This document shows positions 27,845 through 36,245 of a stretch of 51,358 nucleotides of DNA, one piece after another (the first letter of the stretch is position 1; each line of letters begins with the position of its first letter). The notes under the pieces are model-generated. The model did no database searches, was not told where the DNA came from, and was given only the letters and a program-made list of their open reading frames with translations. This stretch comes from JAOABV01 sp964473505 (GTDB taxonomy: Bacteria > Hydrothermota > Tepidihabitantia > Tepidihabitantales > CAIPLT01), in NCBI GenBank assembly GCA_964473505.1, contig CAYYPG010000004.1, positions 1-51,358 on the forward strand. The letters are read 5' to 3'. A program made the position numbers and the translations under genes.

Positions 27845-28230
27845 GATAACATAAAGATTGTTTTGTTCATAGATAACCATAAGTTTATGGAATCGTCAGT
27901 GATACAATAATAGTTTGTATTCTGTAACCCACCAGAGCAATCAGTAAATGGTTGGTCAAAAAGATAGGATTATACACATTCATTGCGGTTTTGAAAACAA
28001 TTTTTTTAAATTGTTAGCCATTTTTAAGCTATAAACCATCGGAATTATACTTATTCATTGCAGTTTCCAAAATTATTTTGCTCAAATTGTTAGCCATTGT
28101 ACTTATAAGTCATAGGATTTTTCTTGATTGTTTCAAAAAGCGATTTTTCTTAAATTGGTGATCGGTGTAATCTGTAAACGGTCAATCATAATTTATTCAT
28201 AAGTCATGGGATTATACTGATTCATTGCTG
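27845..28230 (-). repeat. Degenerate tandem array derived from the pth 3' end
   Basis: The gap 27800-28192 contains no gene but several diverged copies of the last codons of pth plus downstream bases. The real end reads AAGTCATGGGATTATAC (28201). Related strings follow leftward: AAGTCATAGGATTTTT (28107), AAACCATCGGAATTATAC (28033), AAGATAGGATTATAC (27960) and weakly AAGTTTATGGAATCG (27881). Spacings are 94, 74, 73 and 79 bp. Three units share the flank AAATTGTTAGCCAT or AAATTGGTGATC. Confidence 0.7.
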
Positions 28231-28747
28231 CTTCTAATCCGTGGCTTTCAATCATTTCGATTGCATCACAAGTTGCATCTAAGACCTTATTGAGTATTAT
28301 TTTTTCATGAGCTGAAAATTTGGTGAGAACATATTCGGTTGCTGTCTTATTTACGGGCTTACCGATACCAATCCGAATTCGCGGAAAATTTGTCGTCTGA
28401 AGATAATAAATTATCGAGGCTAATCCTTTATGCCCACCATCGCTGCCCTTTTTGCGAATTCTGATTTTTCCTAATGGTAGCGCTAAATCATCACAAACAA
28501 TACAAAAAAACTCATTATGTGTTTGAAGATATTCATAGACTACTATTCCTGAATTATTCATATAAAGCATTGGTTTTATTAATACCAAATGCAGTTGTCC
28601 GGATTTGGTCTGGGCAAGGTGATAGTCGATATGATGAGTAAAGTGCAGGCAATATCTTTTAGCCAAACGGTCAAGAACCATAAAACCGACATTATGCCGA
28701 GTTTCTTGGTATTTCCGCGTTGGGTTGCCTAATCCGAAGACAATCAA
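28193..28747 (-). CDS. pth: Peptidyl-tRNA hydrolase
   Basis: Pth frees tRNA from drop-off peptidyl-tRNAs in the cytosol. The 184-residue protein has GLGNPTRKYQETRHNVGF with the catalytic His18 and Asn8, YMNNSG, the Asp in CDDLALPLGKIR, and GSDGGHKGL. The first codon is TTG one base after the rplY stop (TAA-A-TTG). No separate ribosome-binding site is visible, so translation probably depends on rplY. The rplY-pth order is the usual one. Confidence 0.96.
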   Translation of the reverse strand: MIVFGLGNPTRKYQETRHNVGFMVLDRLAKRYCLHFTHHIDYHLAQTKSGQLHLVLIKPMLYMNNSGIVVYEYLQTHNEFFCIVCDDLALPLGKIRIRKKGSDGGHKGLASIIYYLQTTNFPRIRIGIGKPVNKTATEYVLTKFSAHEKIILNKVLDATCDAIEMIESHGLEAAMNQYNPMTYE

Positions 28748-28748
28748 T

Positions 28749-29438
28749 TTACTTTTTGGCTTCTGTTGCTGAGGTTTTCTTTTTTCCTGTGGCTTCGGCT
28801 TCCTCAGTTTCAGCTTCTACTTTTTTCTTTTCCGTGATTACTTCGGGTTCCTTTATTTCCTCAGTTACGGTTACTGCTTCTTCAACCAGTTTTCGCGGAG
28901 TTAAGACTGTAACCACAGGAGTATCAGGTGGTAACATAAATTCAACACCTTCAATCTTTAAATCTGAGATATGTATGGAATGTCCTAATTTCAATCCACT
29001 GATATCAATTTCAATATGTTCGGGAACTTTTTCAATTTCGCATTTTACCGGAATTGCTCTTAGTGGATGGTCTAAGATTCCACCCATTTTCACACCTATT
29101 GGGCTTCCTTTTAATATTACAGGAATTTTTAAGGTAACTTTCTCTTTAGCATGGATTCGCTGAAAATCAACCGATAATATTCTCTTGGAAATCGGTGCTC
29201 GTTGGAGTGATTTCAAAACCACCTTCATCGCAGTTTCGCCCAATTCTAAATTAATGATCGGACTATGTCCTTTAATTTTGTCTAACAACGCGTTAAACTC
29301 TTGCTCGGAAACAGCAATAGTTACTGGGTTATCACGATGTCCGTAGATAACTCCGGGAACTAAACCTTCGCGTCTCAATTTTTTGCTGGCTGAAGTGCCT
29401 ATACCATTTCTTTCTTTGGCTTTTAGACTATATTCCAT
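28749..29438 (-). CDS. rplY: 50S ribosomal protein L25 (Ctc form)
   Basis: This 229-residue protein is the long, two-domain L25/TL5 form that binds 5S rRNA. The N-terminal domain contains KLRREGLVPGVIYGH, and a beta-rich C-terminal domain spans about 95-185. A low-complexity Glu/Lys tail follows from about residue 185, typical of the Ctc subgroup. GGAGG lies just before the ATG. It follows prs and leads directly into pth, giving prs-rplY-pth, an arrangement common in bacteria. Confidence 0.95.
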   Translation of the reverse strand: MEYSLKAKERNGIGTSASKKLRREGLVPGVIYGHRDNPVTIAVSEQEFNALLDKIKGHSPIINLELGETAMKVVLKSLQRAPISKRILSVDFQRIHAKEKVTLKIPVILKGSPIGVKMGGILDHPLRAIPVKCEIEKVPEHIEIDISGLKLGHSIHISDLKIEGVEFMLPPDTPVVTVLTPRKLVEEAVTVTEEIKEPEVITEKKKVEAETEEAEATGKKKTSATEAKK

Positions 29439-29468
29439 ATTTTGCCTCCGTCAACAAATCTAATTAAG

Positions 29469-29490
29469 TTCACTTGTCTTACCAAGTGAA
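29469..29490 (-). promoter_or_regulatory. Perfect hairpin between prs and rplY
   Basis: TTCACTTG (29469-29476) pairs with CAAGTGAA (29483-29490) around a 6-nt loop, about 30 nt before the rplY start. It could attenuate read-through from prs, control rplY or protect an mRNA end. There is no U-tract. Confidence 0.4.
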
Positions 29491-29574
29491 TGAATTTCGG
29501 ATAAAAACATTTATGGGTTGACATCCTTAAATTATTCGAACTAAAACAGCTAAAAATTTTGAACATTTTTAATT

Positions 29575-30525
29575 TCAGATGAACAGCGAACTGACTGATT
29601 CGCCTTTATGGATTCTTAAAATAGTATCGGCAAGCAGTTTTGATACAGAAAGAATCTTTATCTTAGGACTTATCTTTTCTTTTGGCAACTGTATGGTATC
29701 GGTTATCGTGATTTCGACGATATTAGAATTTTCTAATCGTGAAACCGCATCATTAGAAAAGACCGGATGGGTTGCGCAAGCCATAATCTTGCGTGCACCT
29801 TGATTAACCAGAGCTTGGGCAGCGAGGATTAAGGTATTACCGGTATCAATAATATCATCAAAAAGCAAGACATCTTTATTTTCGACATCACCAATGACCA
29901 TAACGACTTCGGCTTGATTCGGTGAAGGTCGCCGTTTATCAATAATCGCCATAGGAATTTTATCACCTAAGCGTTTAGCAAACCCTCGCGCTCGATTCGC
30001 CCTACCGGTGTCTGGTGCTACTACTACTAAATTCGATAAATCATATTTGCTAAAATGTTCTACCAAAACCGGGGTTGCATAGAGATGGTCAACGGGGATA
30101 TCAAAAAATCCCTGTATCTGTTCGGCATGCAAATCCATTGTTAACACTCGGGAAGCACCAGCAGATACTAATAAATCCGCAATTAATTTTGCGGATATTG
30201 GCACCCGGGGTTCATCTTTTCGGTCTTGACGGGCGTATCCATAATATGGGATTACTGCGGTAATCCGTTCCGCAGAGGCTCGCTTAAAGGCGTCTAACAT
30301 TAACAGCAATTCTAAAAGGTGTTCAGCTGGAGGATGAGTTGGTTGGACAACAAAAACATCTACTCCGCGCACATTCTCTTCAATGTTAATTTTAATCTCA
30401 CCATCAGAAAAATTATTAATACTCGCCTTACCTAAATTAATATTTAAATGCTGACATATTTTTTCAGCTAAGGGTCTGTTGGCTCGACCGGAAAATACCT
30501 TAATATTTTGTCTTTCTGCGCACAT
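29575..30525 (-). CDS. prs: Ribose-phosphate pyrophosphokinase
   Basis: Prs makes PRPP from ribose-5-phosphate and ATP for nucleotide, His and Trp synthesis. The 316-residue class I enzyme has FSGRANRPLAEKI, NFSDGEIKI, YYGYARQDRK, the metal-binding DLHAEQIQGFF and the PRPP loop DDIIDTGNTL. A CAGGA box lies just upstream of the ATG. The tRNA-Gln(UUG) gene lies 88 nt upstream on the same strand and might share its transcript. Confidence 0.97.
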   Translation of the reverse strand: MCAERQNIKVFSGRANRPLAEKICQHLNINLGKASINNFSDGEIKINIEENVRGVDVFVVQPTHPPAEHLLELLLMLDAFKRASAERITAVIPYYGYARQDRKDEPRVPISAKLIADLLVSAGASRVLTMDLHAEQIQGFFDIPVDHLYATPVLVEHFSKYDLSNLVVVAPDTGRANRARGFAKRLGDKIPMAIIDKRRPSPNQAEVVMVIGDVENKDVLLFDDIIDTGNTLILAAQALVNQGARKIMACATHPVFSNDAVSRLENSNIVEITITDTIQLPKEKISPKIKILSVSKLLADTILRIHKGESVSSLFI

Positions 30526-30612
30526 ATATTATCCTGCTCAGATTAGCATAAAATTTCATAATTATTAATATTATCATCTTATCATGCTAATTTGGGACTG
30601 TAATTAATTTAA

Positions 30613-30684
30613 CTGGGGCGGAAGGATTCGAACCTTCCCAACAGGATCCAAAATCCTGGGTCCTGCCAGCTAGACGACGCCCCA
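30613..30684 (-). tRNA. tRNA-Gln (anticodon UUG)
   Basis: A full cloverleaf folds on the minus strand: acceptor TGGGGCG/CGCCCCA, discriminator G, D-arm GTC...GAC, anticodon stem CAGGA/TCCTG with loop TTTTGGA (anticodon at plus 30649-30651), and a T-loop TTCGAAT. CCA is not encoded. The U1-A72 pair is typical of glutamine tRNAs. Its first 15 bases overlap the end of ispE. Confidence 0.93.
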
Positions 30685-31587
30685 ATTTTTATTTCCTAAT
30701 GTTTGTGTAAATACTAACTTTAGATTATGTTTTTTTGCCTTAATCCGAATATTATTTATATCATCTTTTTCGGCTAAACCATAAATCGTACTTCCGCTAC
30801 CGGAGAGACTTACCACTTTTGCACCGAAAAATAATAATTGCGTCTTCCTAATTAACAGATCATTATATTTAGGAAAAACGACCTTTTCAAAGGTATTGAC
30901 AGTATATTTACTGATTGCCTGCCAATTACCTTGGCTTAATTTCTTACAAAGTATCTTAAGGGAAAAATTGGTTTCTGTCAACCCCATCGCATCAATTTGT
31001 TGATATGCCCAATTAGTGAAAATGAAATAGTCAGGAGTATATAATATGACATTCAACCGAGGAATTTTAACTGGTCTTAAGATTTCACCGCAACCTGTGA
31101 CATAACATGGTGTTCGATACAGAAAAAACGGTACATCCATGCCGATTTGACAAGCGATTTGGTGTAGCGTCTTTATATTTAGTGGTCTGCGAAATAATTG
31201 ATTTAGTCCTAAAAGCACTGCGGCAGCATCACTTGAACCGCCACCTAATCCTGCTCCAATCGGAATTCGTTTTCTTAAGATAATCTTTACTTTGGGTTCA
31301 ACGTTAATTTTATCGAAAAATAATTCTGTCGCCTTAACCACTAAATTAGTACTATCTTGGGGCAAATTGGGAATATTATCCGTAAAAAAATTAAGACCAT
31401 TATTATCAGTCCGTTTAATAAATAGGGTATCAAATAATTTTATTGGTACCATGATCGTTTCAATTCGGTGATATCCCGATTTAAGTTTCTCTTTGACAAT
31501 GAGTCCAATATTAATTTTGGCGGGTGCCAAAATCTTTAGTTTTGATAATTGACCTTTGGATTTAGAACTTAAATTACGGTATACCAT
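30670..31587 (-). CDS. ispE: 4-diphosphocytidyl-2-C-methyl-D-erythritol kinase
   Basis: IspE phosphorylates CDP-ME in the MEP isoprenoid pathway. The protein has about 305 residues. It shows APAKINIGL, the GHMP-kinase loop PIGAGLGGGSSDAAA and the late SLSGSGSTIYGL. I prefer the ATG at 31587 because GGAG stands 9 nt upstream; an in-frame TTG five codons earlier is the alternative. The start overlaps the DUF192 gene by 14 nt. The last codons (NWGVV-stop) are read from the acceptor and D-arm of the tRNA-Gln gene, so the coding sequence and the tRNA share 15 bases on one strand. Confidence 0.94.
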   Translation of the reverse strand: MVYRNLSSKSKGQLSKLKILAPAKINIGLIVKEKLKSGYHRIETIMVPIKLFDTLFIKRTDNNGLNFFTDNIPNLPQDSTNLVVKATELFFDKINVEPKVKIILRKRIPIGAGLGGGSSDAAAVLLGLNQLFRRPLNIKTLHQIACQIGMDVPFFLYRTPCYVTGCGEILRPVKIPRLNVILYTPDYFIFTNWAYQQIDAMGLTETNFSLKILCKKLSQGNWQAISKYTVNTFEKVVFPKYNDLLIRKTQLLFFGAKVVSLSGSGSTIYGLAEKDDINNIRIKAKKHNLKLVFTQTLGNKNWGVV

Positions 31588-32044
31588 AAACAGTATCTCC
31601 AATATTAATGCCGTTTTGTAAAAACCAGCCGCGATTCATTTCTAAGGCAGCAATAAATGGGATTGAAGGCGAATATCGAATCACTTCTTGATTGGGAACC
31701 ATTTCTAAAATATCAATAATCATATTATTTTTATCAATAAAAGCAATACTCAACGGAATCCTGGTGTTTTTCATCCAGAAAGGGTAGATGCCTTCGCATT
31801 CAAACACAAATAACATACCGGAATTTTCTTCTAAATTTTGTCTGAACATCAATCCTAATGCTCGTTTTTCCGGAGTATCAGCTAATTCAACTTGAATCTC
31901 TTTATTTTTAATTCTAAGGGTAATTTTGGGTTCAGTTTTTGGCGCTGTTGGCTCTGAAGGTGATGGTTTTGGTGGTCGCTTAAAGATTAAAAAAATTCCG
32001 ACAGAAATAATTATTAAAAATAATACATAAAAAAATTTTTTCAC
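31574..32044 (-). CDS. DUF192 family exported protein
   Basis: This 156-residue protein begins with GTG. One N-terminal hydrophobic segment (residues 4-21) acts as an anchor or signal, followed by a Pro/Lys-rich linker and a DUF192 domain from about residue 42. The signature runs RALGLMFRQ, MLFVFE, PFWMKNTRIPLSIAFID and ALEMNRGWF. Function is unknown in the family. It overlaps the ispE start and is probably co-transcribed with it. No Shine-Dalgarno is visible. Confidence 0.88.
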   Translation of the reverse strand: MKKFFYVLFLIIISVGIFLIFKRPPKPSPSEPTAPKTEPKITLRIKNKEIQVELADTPEKRALGLMFRQNLEENSGMLFVFECEGIYPFWMKNTRIPLSIAFIDKNNMIIDILEMVPNQEVIRYSPSIPFIAALEMNRGWFLQNGINIGDTVYGIP

Positions 32045-32211
32045 TTGTTTAACTTTAAGAAATTATACTAATCTCATATCCTGTTGATTAATTTTCCCCA
32101 CACCAAATAAGAAGATGTTCCCGTTGTCTAAGATCAAACTTTTTATCTTCATCCCAGCGCTAACACAGAATTGCATTGATTGAATTATCGACTTCACCAC
32201 CAACGGACTGT

Positions 32212-32347
32212 TTAACTCGGAAAACCTTTTAAAAACATCTTATAACTTTGACTTTGAAAAAACATCTCTCAGTGCATAGGGCATTTAACTCGAGGAACCT
32301 TAAAAAGAAAATTTCTCATAACATTGAAAAAATCTACGATTTACTGA
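32212..32347 (-). repeat. Two-unit degenerate repeat reaching the glyS stop
   Basis: TTTAACTCGGAAAACCTTTT (32212) and TTTAACTCGAGGAACCTTAA (32284) begin units 72 bp apart. Both continue into ATAAC-TTGA-AAAAAA, and the second runs through the glyS stop codon. The rest of the gap 32045-32333 shows nothing else. Confidence 0.5.
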
Positions 32348-34433
32348 TAACAATTTCCGACAAATCCGCAACTTCTAAAAAGAGTTCGCGCACTTTTTCT
32401 ACTAATTGCAGTCGGTTAATGCGTAAGTTTTCATCTTCGCTCATTATTAAAACATTATCAAACAAACTATCAATTACTGGTCTTAAGGATAAAAGCGTTT
32501 CTAAGGCTCTTTTATAATTATGTTCTTTTATAGACGAACTTAAATCCGGACGAATTTCCTGAATTTTTTGATATAACATCCTCTCGGCTGGTTCAGTTAA
32601 TAACGATTCATTCAGACCGGTTTGCAACCAATCTTTTTGTTCGGCTTCTTTGATATTTTTTAGAATATTATTTACCCGTTTTTGGCCGATCACTAAGGAT
32701 TCAAAGTCTTTTTGTTCTCTAAATTCGGTAAGGGCAAGACAACGCTCGTATGCGTCTTGAGGCTTAAGTTTACATACCGCTAACACTGCATTGCAAATAT
32801 CATAACGGATATTTTGGTCAAGCAGTACTGCTTGCAGTCGGTCTTGAAAAAAGTCTTTGATACTTTTTATTAAACTTAAGTTTTCTGGTAGACCAAAATA
32901 GCTATAACCTAATTCGATAATTGGTTCTAAGTCAATATCAAATTTTTGATTCAAGCAGATTAGATAAATCGCCATTGCTTGTCGGCGTAAACCCCAGGGA
33001 TCATAAGAACCACTAGGAACTATATTGGCAATAAATGCACCGATGATATTATCTAACTTATCGGCAATACTTAAAATTGACCCTTCTGGCGTTTCGGGTA
33101 AGGTATCGCCGAGAAATCTGGGTTGGTAATGTTCAGCAATAGCCTTGCTCACTAAATTATGTTCACCTAATGTCTGAGCATAAATACCACCCATGATGCC
33201 TTGTAAACTCGTATATTCTTTTTCCCGCACCATATTGGTTAACAAATCGGCTTTGGCTAAAAATGCTGAGCGGAGTAAATGATTAATATTAACTCCGGGT
33301 ATATTTTGAGCGATAACTAATGATAACTTTTCCAAGCGGGTGCTTTTATCAAATAAAGTTCCTAAATTCTCTATCCAGATAACTTTCTTTTCTTCTTCCA
33401 TCCGTTTTTCTAAACCGATTTTTAAGTCTTCCTCAAAAAAGAATTTTGCGTCCTCTAATCGCGATTCCACTGCTTGTTCATACCAATATCTTACTTGATT
33501 CTTATCACACGTTGGTGTATTGGTCACCGCAACAAAGTATGGCAACAATTCATTAGAAGTTAAACTTTGAACCGCAAAGCAACGCGTGTGAGTTTTTAAT
33601 GCGGTGGTAAGAACTGGTACCGGTAAATTCAGAAATTCAGATCGAAATTTACACAATACCGGCAACGGTTTTTCGCAAACATTGGTAATCTCATCCAACA
33701 GTTCTTCATCTCGAACAATTTTGCCATTGATTTTCTTAGTTAATAATTGTATTTGTGTGTAGATGTTTTTTTTCCGTTCTTCCGGATCAACGATGACATC
33801 GAGTTGTTTGAGTTTGGCTAAATACAATTTTATATCAGTTATCTTTATCCGTTTTCGCTTAGCATTTCGATGACCATAAGTATATGCCGAACTTTTAATG
33901 TTAGCAATTGAAACTCCGATTGGTTTACGACCATAGATAAGCGTAAGCCAGCGTAGGGGGCGGGCAAATTTAAAGTTATCTGTTTGCCAACGCATCATTT
34001 TCGGAAACGGTATCTCACTAATTAATCGGGAAAGATTTTGTTTTAACAACTGGGCAAGGGTTTTAGTTTCTGCGATTTTTTGGAGAAAAACATATTCGCC
34101 TTTGGAAGTTATTTTGGTATACAACTTAGAGACCTTAGTCTTGTGAGATTGGGCAAACCCGAAGGCAACTTTAGTCGGTTTTCCGTGTTCGTCAAAAGCA
34201 TGTTTGGCTGGCGGACCTTGAATTTCTAAAATTTCCTCTTTTTGACGGTCAGAGACATCGGATAATACTAAAACCAATCTTCGGGGTGTATAATAAGTCT
34301 TAACCGTACCAAATGAAATTCTATTTTCCGTCAGAAAATTACAAAACTGCTCCTTAAAATTATTTACTGCAGGCGCCAAAAATGACGCCGGTATCTCTTC
34401 AGTACCGATTTCAATTAGTAATGCCTGCTTCAT
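32334..34433 (-). CDS. glyS: Glycyl-tRNA synthetase beta subunit
   Basis: This 699-residue beta chain belongs to the bacterial alpha2beta2 glycyl-tRNA synthetase and carries the tRNA-binding parts. It begins ALLIEIGTEEIPASFLAPA, the family hallmark, and has MRWQTDNFKFARPLRWL and the HD-like ADKLDNIIGAF segment. The C-terminal anticodon-binding region is VIDSLFDNVLIMSEDENLR. The alpha subunit gene glyQ is not adjacent, which is unusual. The start lacks a clear Shine-Dalgarno. Confidence 0.96.
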   Translation of the reverse strand: MKQALLIEIGTEEIPASFLAPAVNNFKEQFCNFLTENRISFGTVKTYYTPRRLVLVLSDVSDRQKEEILEIQGPPAKHAFDEHGKPTKVAFGFAQSHKTKVSKLYTKITSKGEYVFLQKIAETKTLAQLLKQNLSRLISEIPFPKMMRWQTDNFKFARPLRWLTLIYGRKPIGVSIANIKSSAYTYGHRNAKRKRIKITDIKLYLAKLKQLDVIVDPEERKKNIYTQIQLLTKKINGKIVRDEELLDEITNVCEKPLPVLCKFRSEFLNLPVPVLTTALKTHTRCFAVQSLTSNELLPYFVAVTNTPTCDKNQVRYWYEQAVESRLEDAKFFFEEDLKIGLEKRMEEEKKVIWIENLGTLFDKSTRLEKLSLVIAQNIPGVNINHLLRSAFLAKADLLTNMVREKEYTSLQGIMGGIYAQTLGEHNLVSKAIAEHYQPRFLGDTLPETPEGSILSIADKLDNIIGAFIANIVPSGSYDPWGLRRQAMAIYLICLNQKFDIDLEPIIELGYSYFGLPENLSLIKSIKDFFQDRLQAVLLDQNIRYDICNAVLAVCKLKPQDAYERCLALTEFREQKDFESLVIGQKRVNNILKNIKEAEQKDWLQTGLNESLLTEPAERMLYQKIQEIRPDLSSSIKEHNYKRALETLLSLRPVIDSLFDNVLIMSEDENLRINRLQLVEKVRELFLEVADLSEIVISKS

Positions 34434-34826
34434 AAAATATTAAAAATATTCTGACTTATGACAAAAAATATTTGGTTCTCTGATACACATACGATAAAAT
34501 TTTGCAACCGAATTGAATATACTGATTAACTGTTGAAACTTCAAAAAATCTCTTTAACATAGATTCTTAATAGTTAATAATATCTAATATTAGCAAATTG
34601 TCAAGGTGTCCCCTGCAATATGTCCAACACATACTATACAGTTTATGAAATTTAATTATAATGGTTACGTGAAACAAGTTTTTCAATTAGCAAAAGTTAA
34701 TTTTAATCAGAGCGGAATTTAATTAAGCAATAAAACCAGGAGCCTAACTTCTTTTTGCAAAAGGCCGCATCTTTCTAAAACCTTCTGCCATCGATTAGGG
34801 TAAAAATAAACACAAAAACATTAGTT
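34434..34826. other. Gene-free stretch before the truncated cupin copy
   Basis: No gene or terminator is recognised. The string GCGGAATTTAATTAA near 34712 recurs at about 36814 upstream of porG. Confidence 0.45.
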
Positions 34827-34973
34827 ATGGCAAAAATTGATTTTGCGAAGTTAGCCCAGAATCTGACAAATCCATGGGAACCGATTGAAATTATACGAAT
34901 GAACGGTTTCCATGTTTTACTGGCTTTATTTCATGGTCAATATAAATTCCATCAAAACATTAGTTATAACTAA
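34827..34973 (+). pseudogene. Truncated duplicate of the cupin gene
   Basis: Bases 34825-34954 match 36244-36373, the start of the intact cupin gene, with about two differences by eye. The copy stops matching after the His-Gln of the first cupin motif and runs into a short unrelated tail, ending at TAA after 48 codons. It lacks the metal-binding remainder and the intact gene's promoter. The near identity points to a recent duplication. It could still be expressed, but not as a functional cupin. Confidence 0.85.
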
Positions 34974-34979
34974 TGTTTT
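34954..34979. repeat. 26-bp perfect palindrome at the duplication breakpoint
   Basis: AAAACATTAGTTA is followed directly by its exact reverse complement. The left half plus one base (AAAACATTAGTTAT) also occurs at 34815-34828 across the truncated gene's start, so the duplicated segment is flanked by 14-bp direct repeats. Confidence 0.85.
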
Positions 34980-35544
34980 AGATAAGGCGGATTTTTAGAT
35001 AAGTTATTGTTTTTCTGAAAGATATTGCATTTTGCCCTGAAAGGAGGGTACAGTTCCCTCCTTGGCCCTCTGGGTTGTTTGAAAAATAGGCAAGAAAGTA
35101 GTTTTGGAGGGTAGGGTTAAGAGAAATTTGGAAGTTGGTTTGAGAGTCGGTTTAGGTAAAGATGAAATTGTCAATTTATGCACAATTGACAGAATAGATA
35201 TGAATAGAATTGAGAAAACCATTCAGGAAATAATGGCCAAAGTTGTTGGGTTTATAATTCAGGAACGGTGATGCCCGATTTTTTCTAATCACTCAACTTT
35301 ATGCCAGAGTTGTTGGGTTTATTATTCCAAAACCCATCTACTTTTCTCAGAACAAAGTATTTTGCTCTTTCTGGTAAGCAAATAGAGATATAATGTTCAT
35401 GGGTATTCAAGTCCCAAACCCATGATCTCTTATTTTTTATCCAGAGACCTTTGTTTAATGTCAAATAAAGCATTTATCCGAAAAGTTGTGTCTAAGTTAT
35501 TATCTGAGAAAAGATGCAAAAGTACCTTTTTATCACCCTGTACT
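34980..35544. other. Gene-free stretch with hairpins, a short frame and a 67-bp repeat
   Basis: A hairpin AAGGAGGG/CCCTCCTT lies at 35041-35064. A 62-codon stop-bounded plus frame at 35083-35271 (ends MAKVVGFIIQER) looks protein-like but has no start signal or recognised family. GCCAAAGTTGTTGGGTTTAT (35236) recurs 67 bp on (35303) with two changes in 25. A further hairpin CATGGGT/ACCCATG is near 35398-35424. Confidence 0.45.
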
Positions 35545-35760
35545 TGATTCAAAGTCTTACAACCATTGATTTTATTAGAAAACTTAGGAAAATGCTCAAA
35601 AGCAGTTGAGACTTAAAGGAAAAACCAAGTAGTTTGTCGGTACATTCTGTATCTTTTGAACAAATATTTACTTTGTCAGAATTTTTTATTAGATACTGAT
35701 GCCAGTTGATTTTGCTTTTTCCCGGCAAAACATTTTTTCTCATTATAGATTTCTGTTAGG
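35545..35760 (+). repeat. Dispersed repeat, mate at 48538-48755
   Basis: About 215 bp resemble 48538-48755 in the same orientation. Both run from CTTACAACCATTGATTTTAT (CTCACAACCATCGATTGTAT in the mate) through GCAAATATTAACTTTG-like text to AGTTGATTTTG and ATTATAGA. The middle is a diverged member of the TTGACTTTGTC family. The start also occurs inverted at 16340-16362. Confidence 0.6.
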
Positions 35761-35799
35761 CTTTTCTTTTGAAAAACCTAAAAATGCTTTGGGCACGCG

Positions 35800-36200
35800 G
35801 AGATTCAAAAGAAAAGTCAAAAATTACGCTTATGCACTTCATGCCTTTTGGGTACATATTGAATTTGATTGAGTTCTCTTTTGAAAACTCTTGTATATTG
35901 TAAAATGATGGCTCGATTAGATATTATATAACGCAGAAAACATATTATAAGTTGATAACACGAAAATGATGAGACTCTTTGTATATTGTATTAATATTGT
36001 GATATGGTAAAATATAGCTTGGACATAAAAAGAATCAAAGCATTTGAGCGGGGAAATATTGAGAAAATCTCGGAGCCCTGAGTCGGTTTATTAAATCCGA
36101 AAAATGTTCAAGAGACATCAAGCCATAAGAAAAATCCAACAATTATGCTTATGCATTTCATGCCTTTTGAACCAATATTGACTTTGTCCGAGTTCTTTCT
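35800..36200 (+). repeat. Two further copies of the TTGACTTTGTC element upstream of the cupin
   Basis: Copies at about 35800-35885 and 36110-36200 share ACGCTTATGCACTTCATGCC / ATGCTTATGCATTTCATGCC and then TATTGACTTTGTCCGAGTTC or its decayed form. The first copy is followed by GTAAAATGATGGC, like the real promoter-start region GTAAAATTCATTGTTATGGC, so it may be a decayed duplicate of the cupin 5' region. Confidence 0.6.
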
Positions 36201-36209
36201 TTTTTACAA

Positions 36210-36237
36210 TTGACAAAGTAAAATTTTATTGTAAAAT
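36210..36237 (+). promoter_or_regulatory. Cupin gene promoter, leaderless
   Basis: TTGACA (36210-36215), 16-nt spacer, TAAAAT (36232-36237), then only 8 nt to the ATG. An inverted pair ACTTTGTC (36181-36188) / GACAAAGT (36212-36219) overlaps the -35 box and could be an operator. Confidence 0.75.
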
Positions 36238-36245
36238 TCATTGTT

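Noticed and set aside
28720..29163. 147-codon plus frame
   Set aside because: It is antisense to rplY; the Ser-rich text comes from the Glu/Lys-coding tail.
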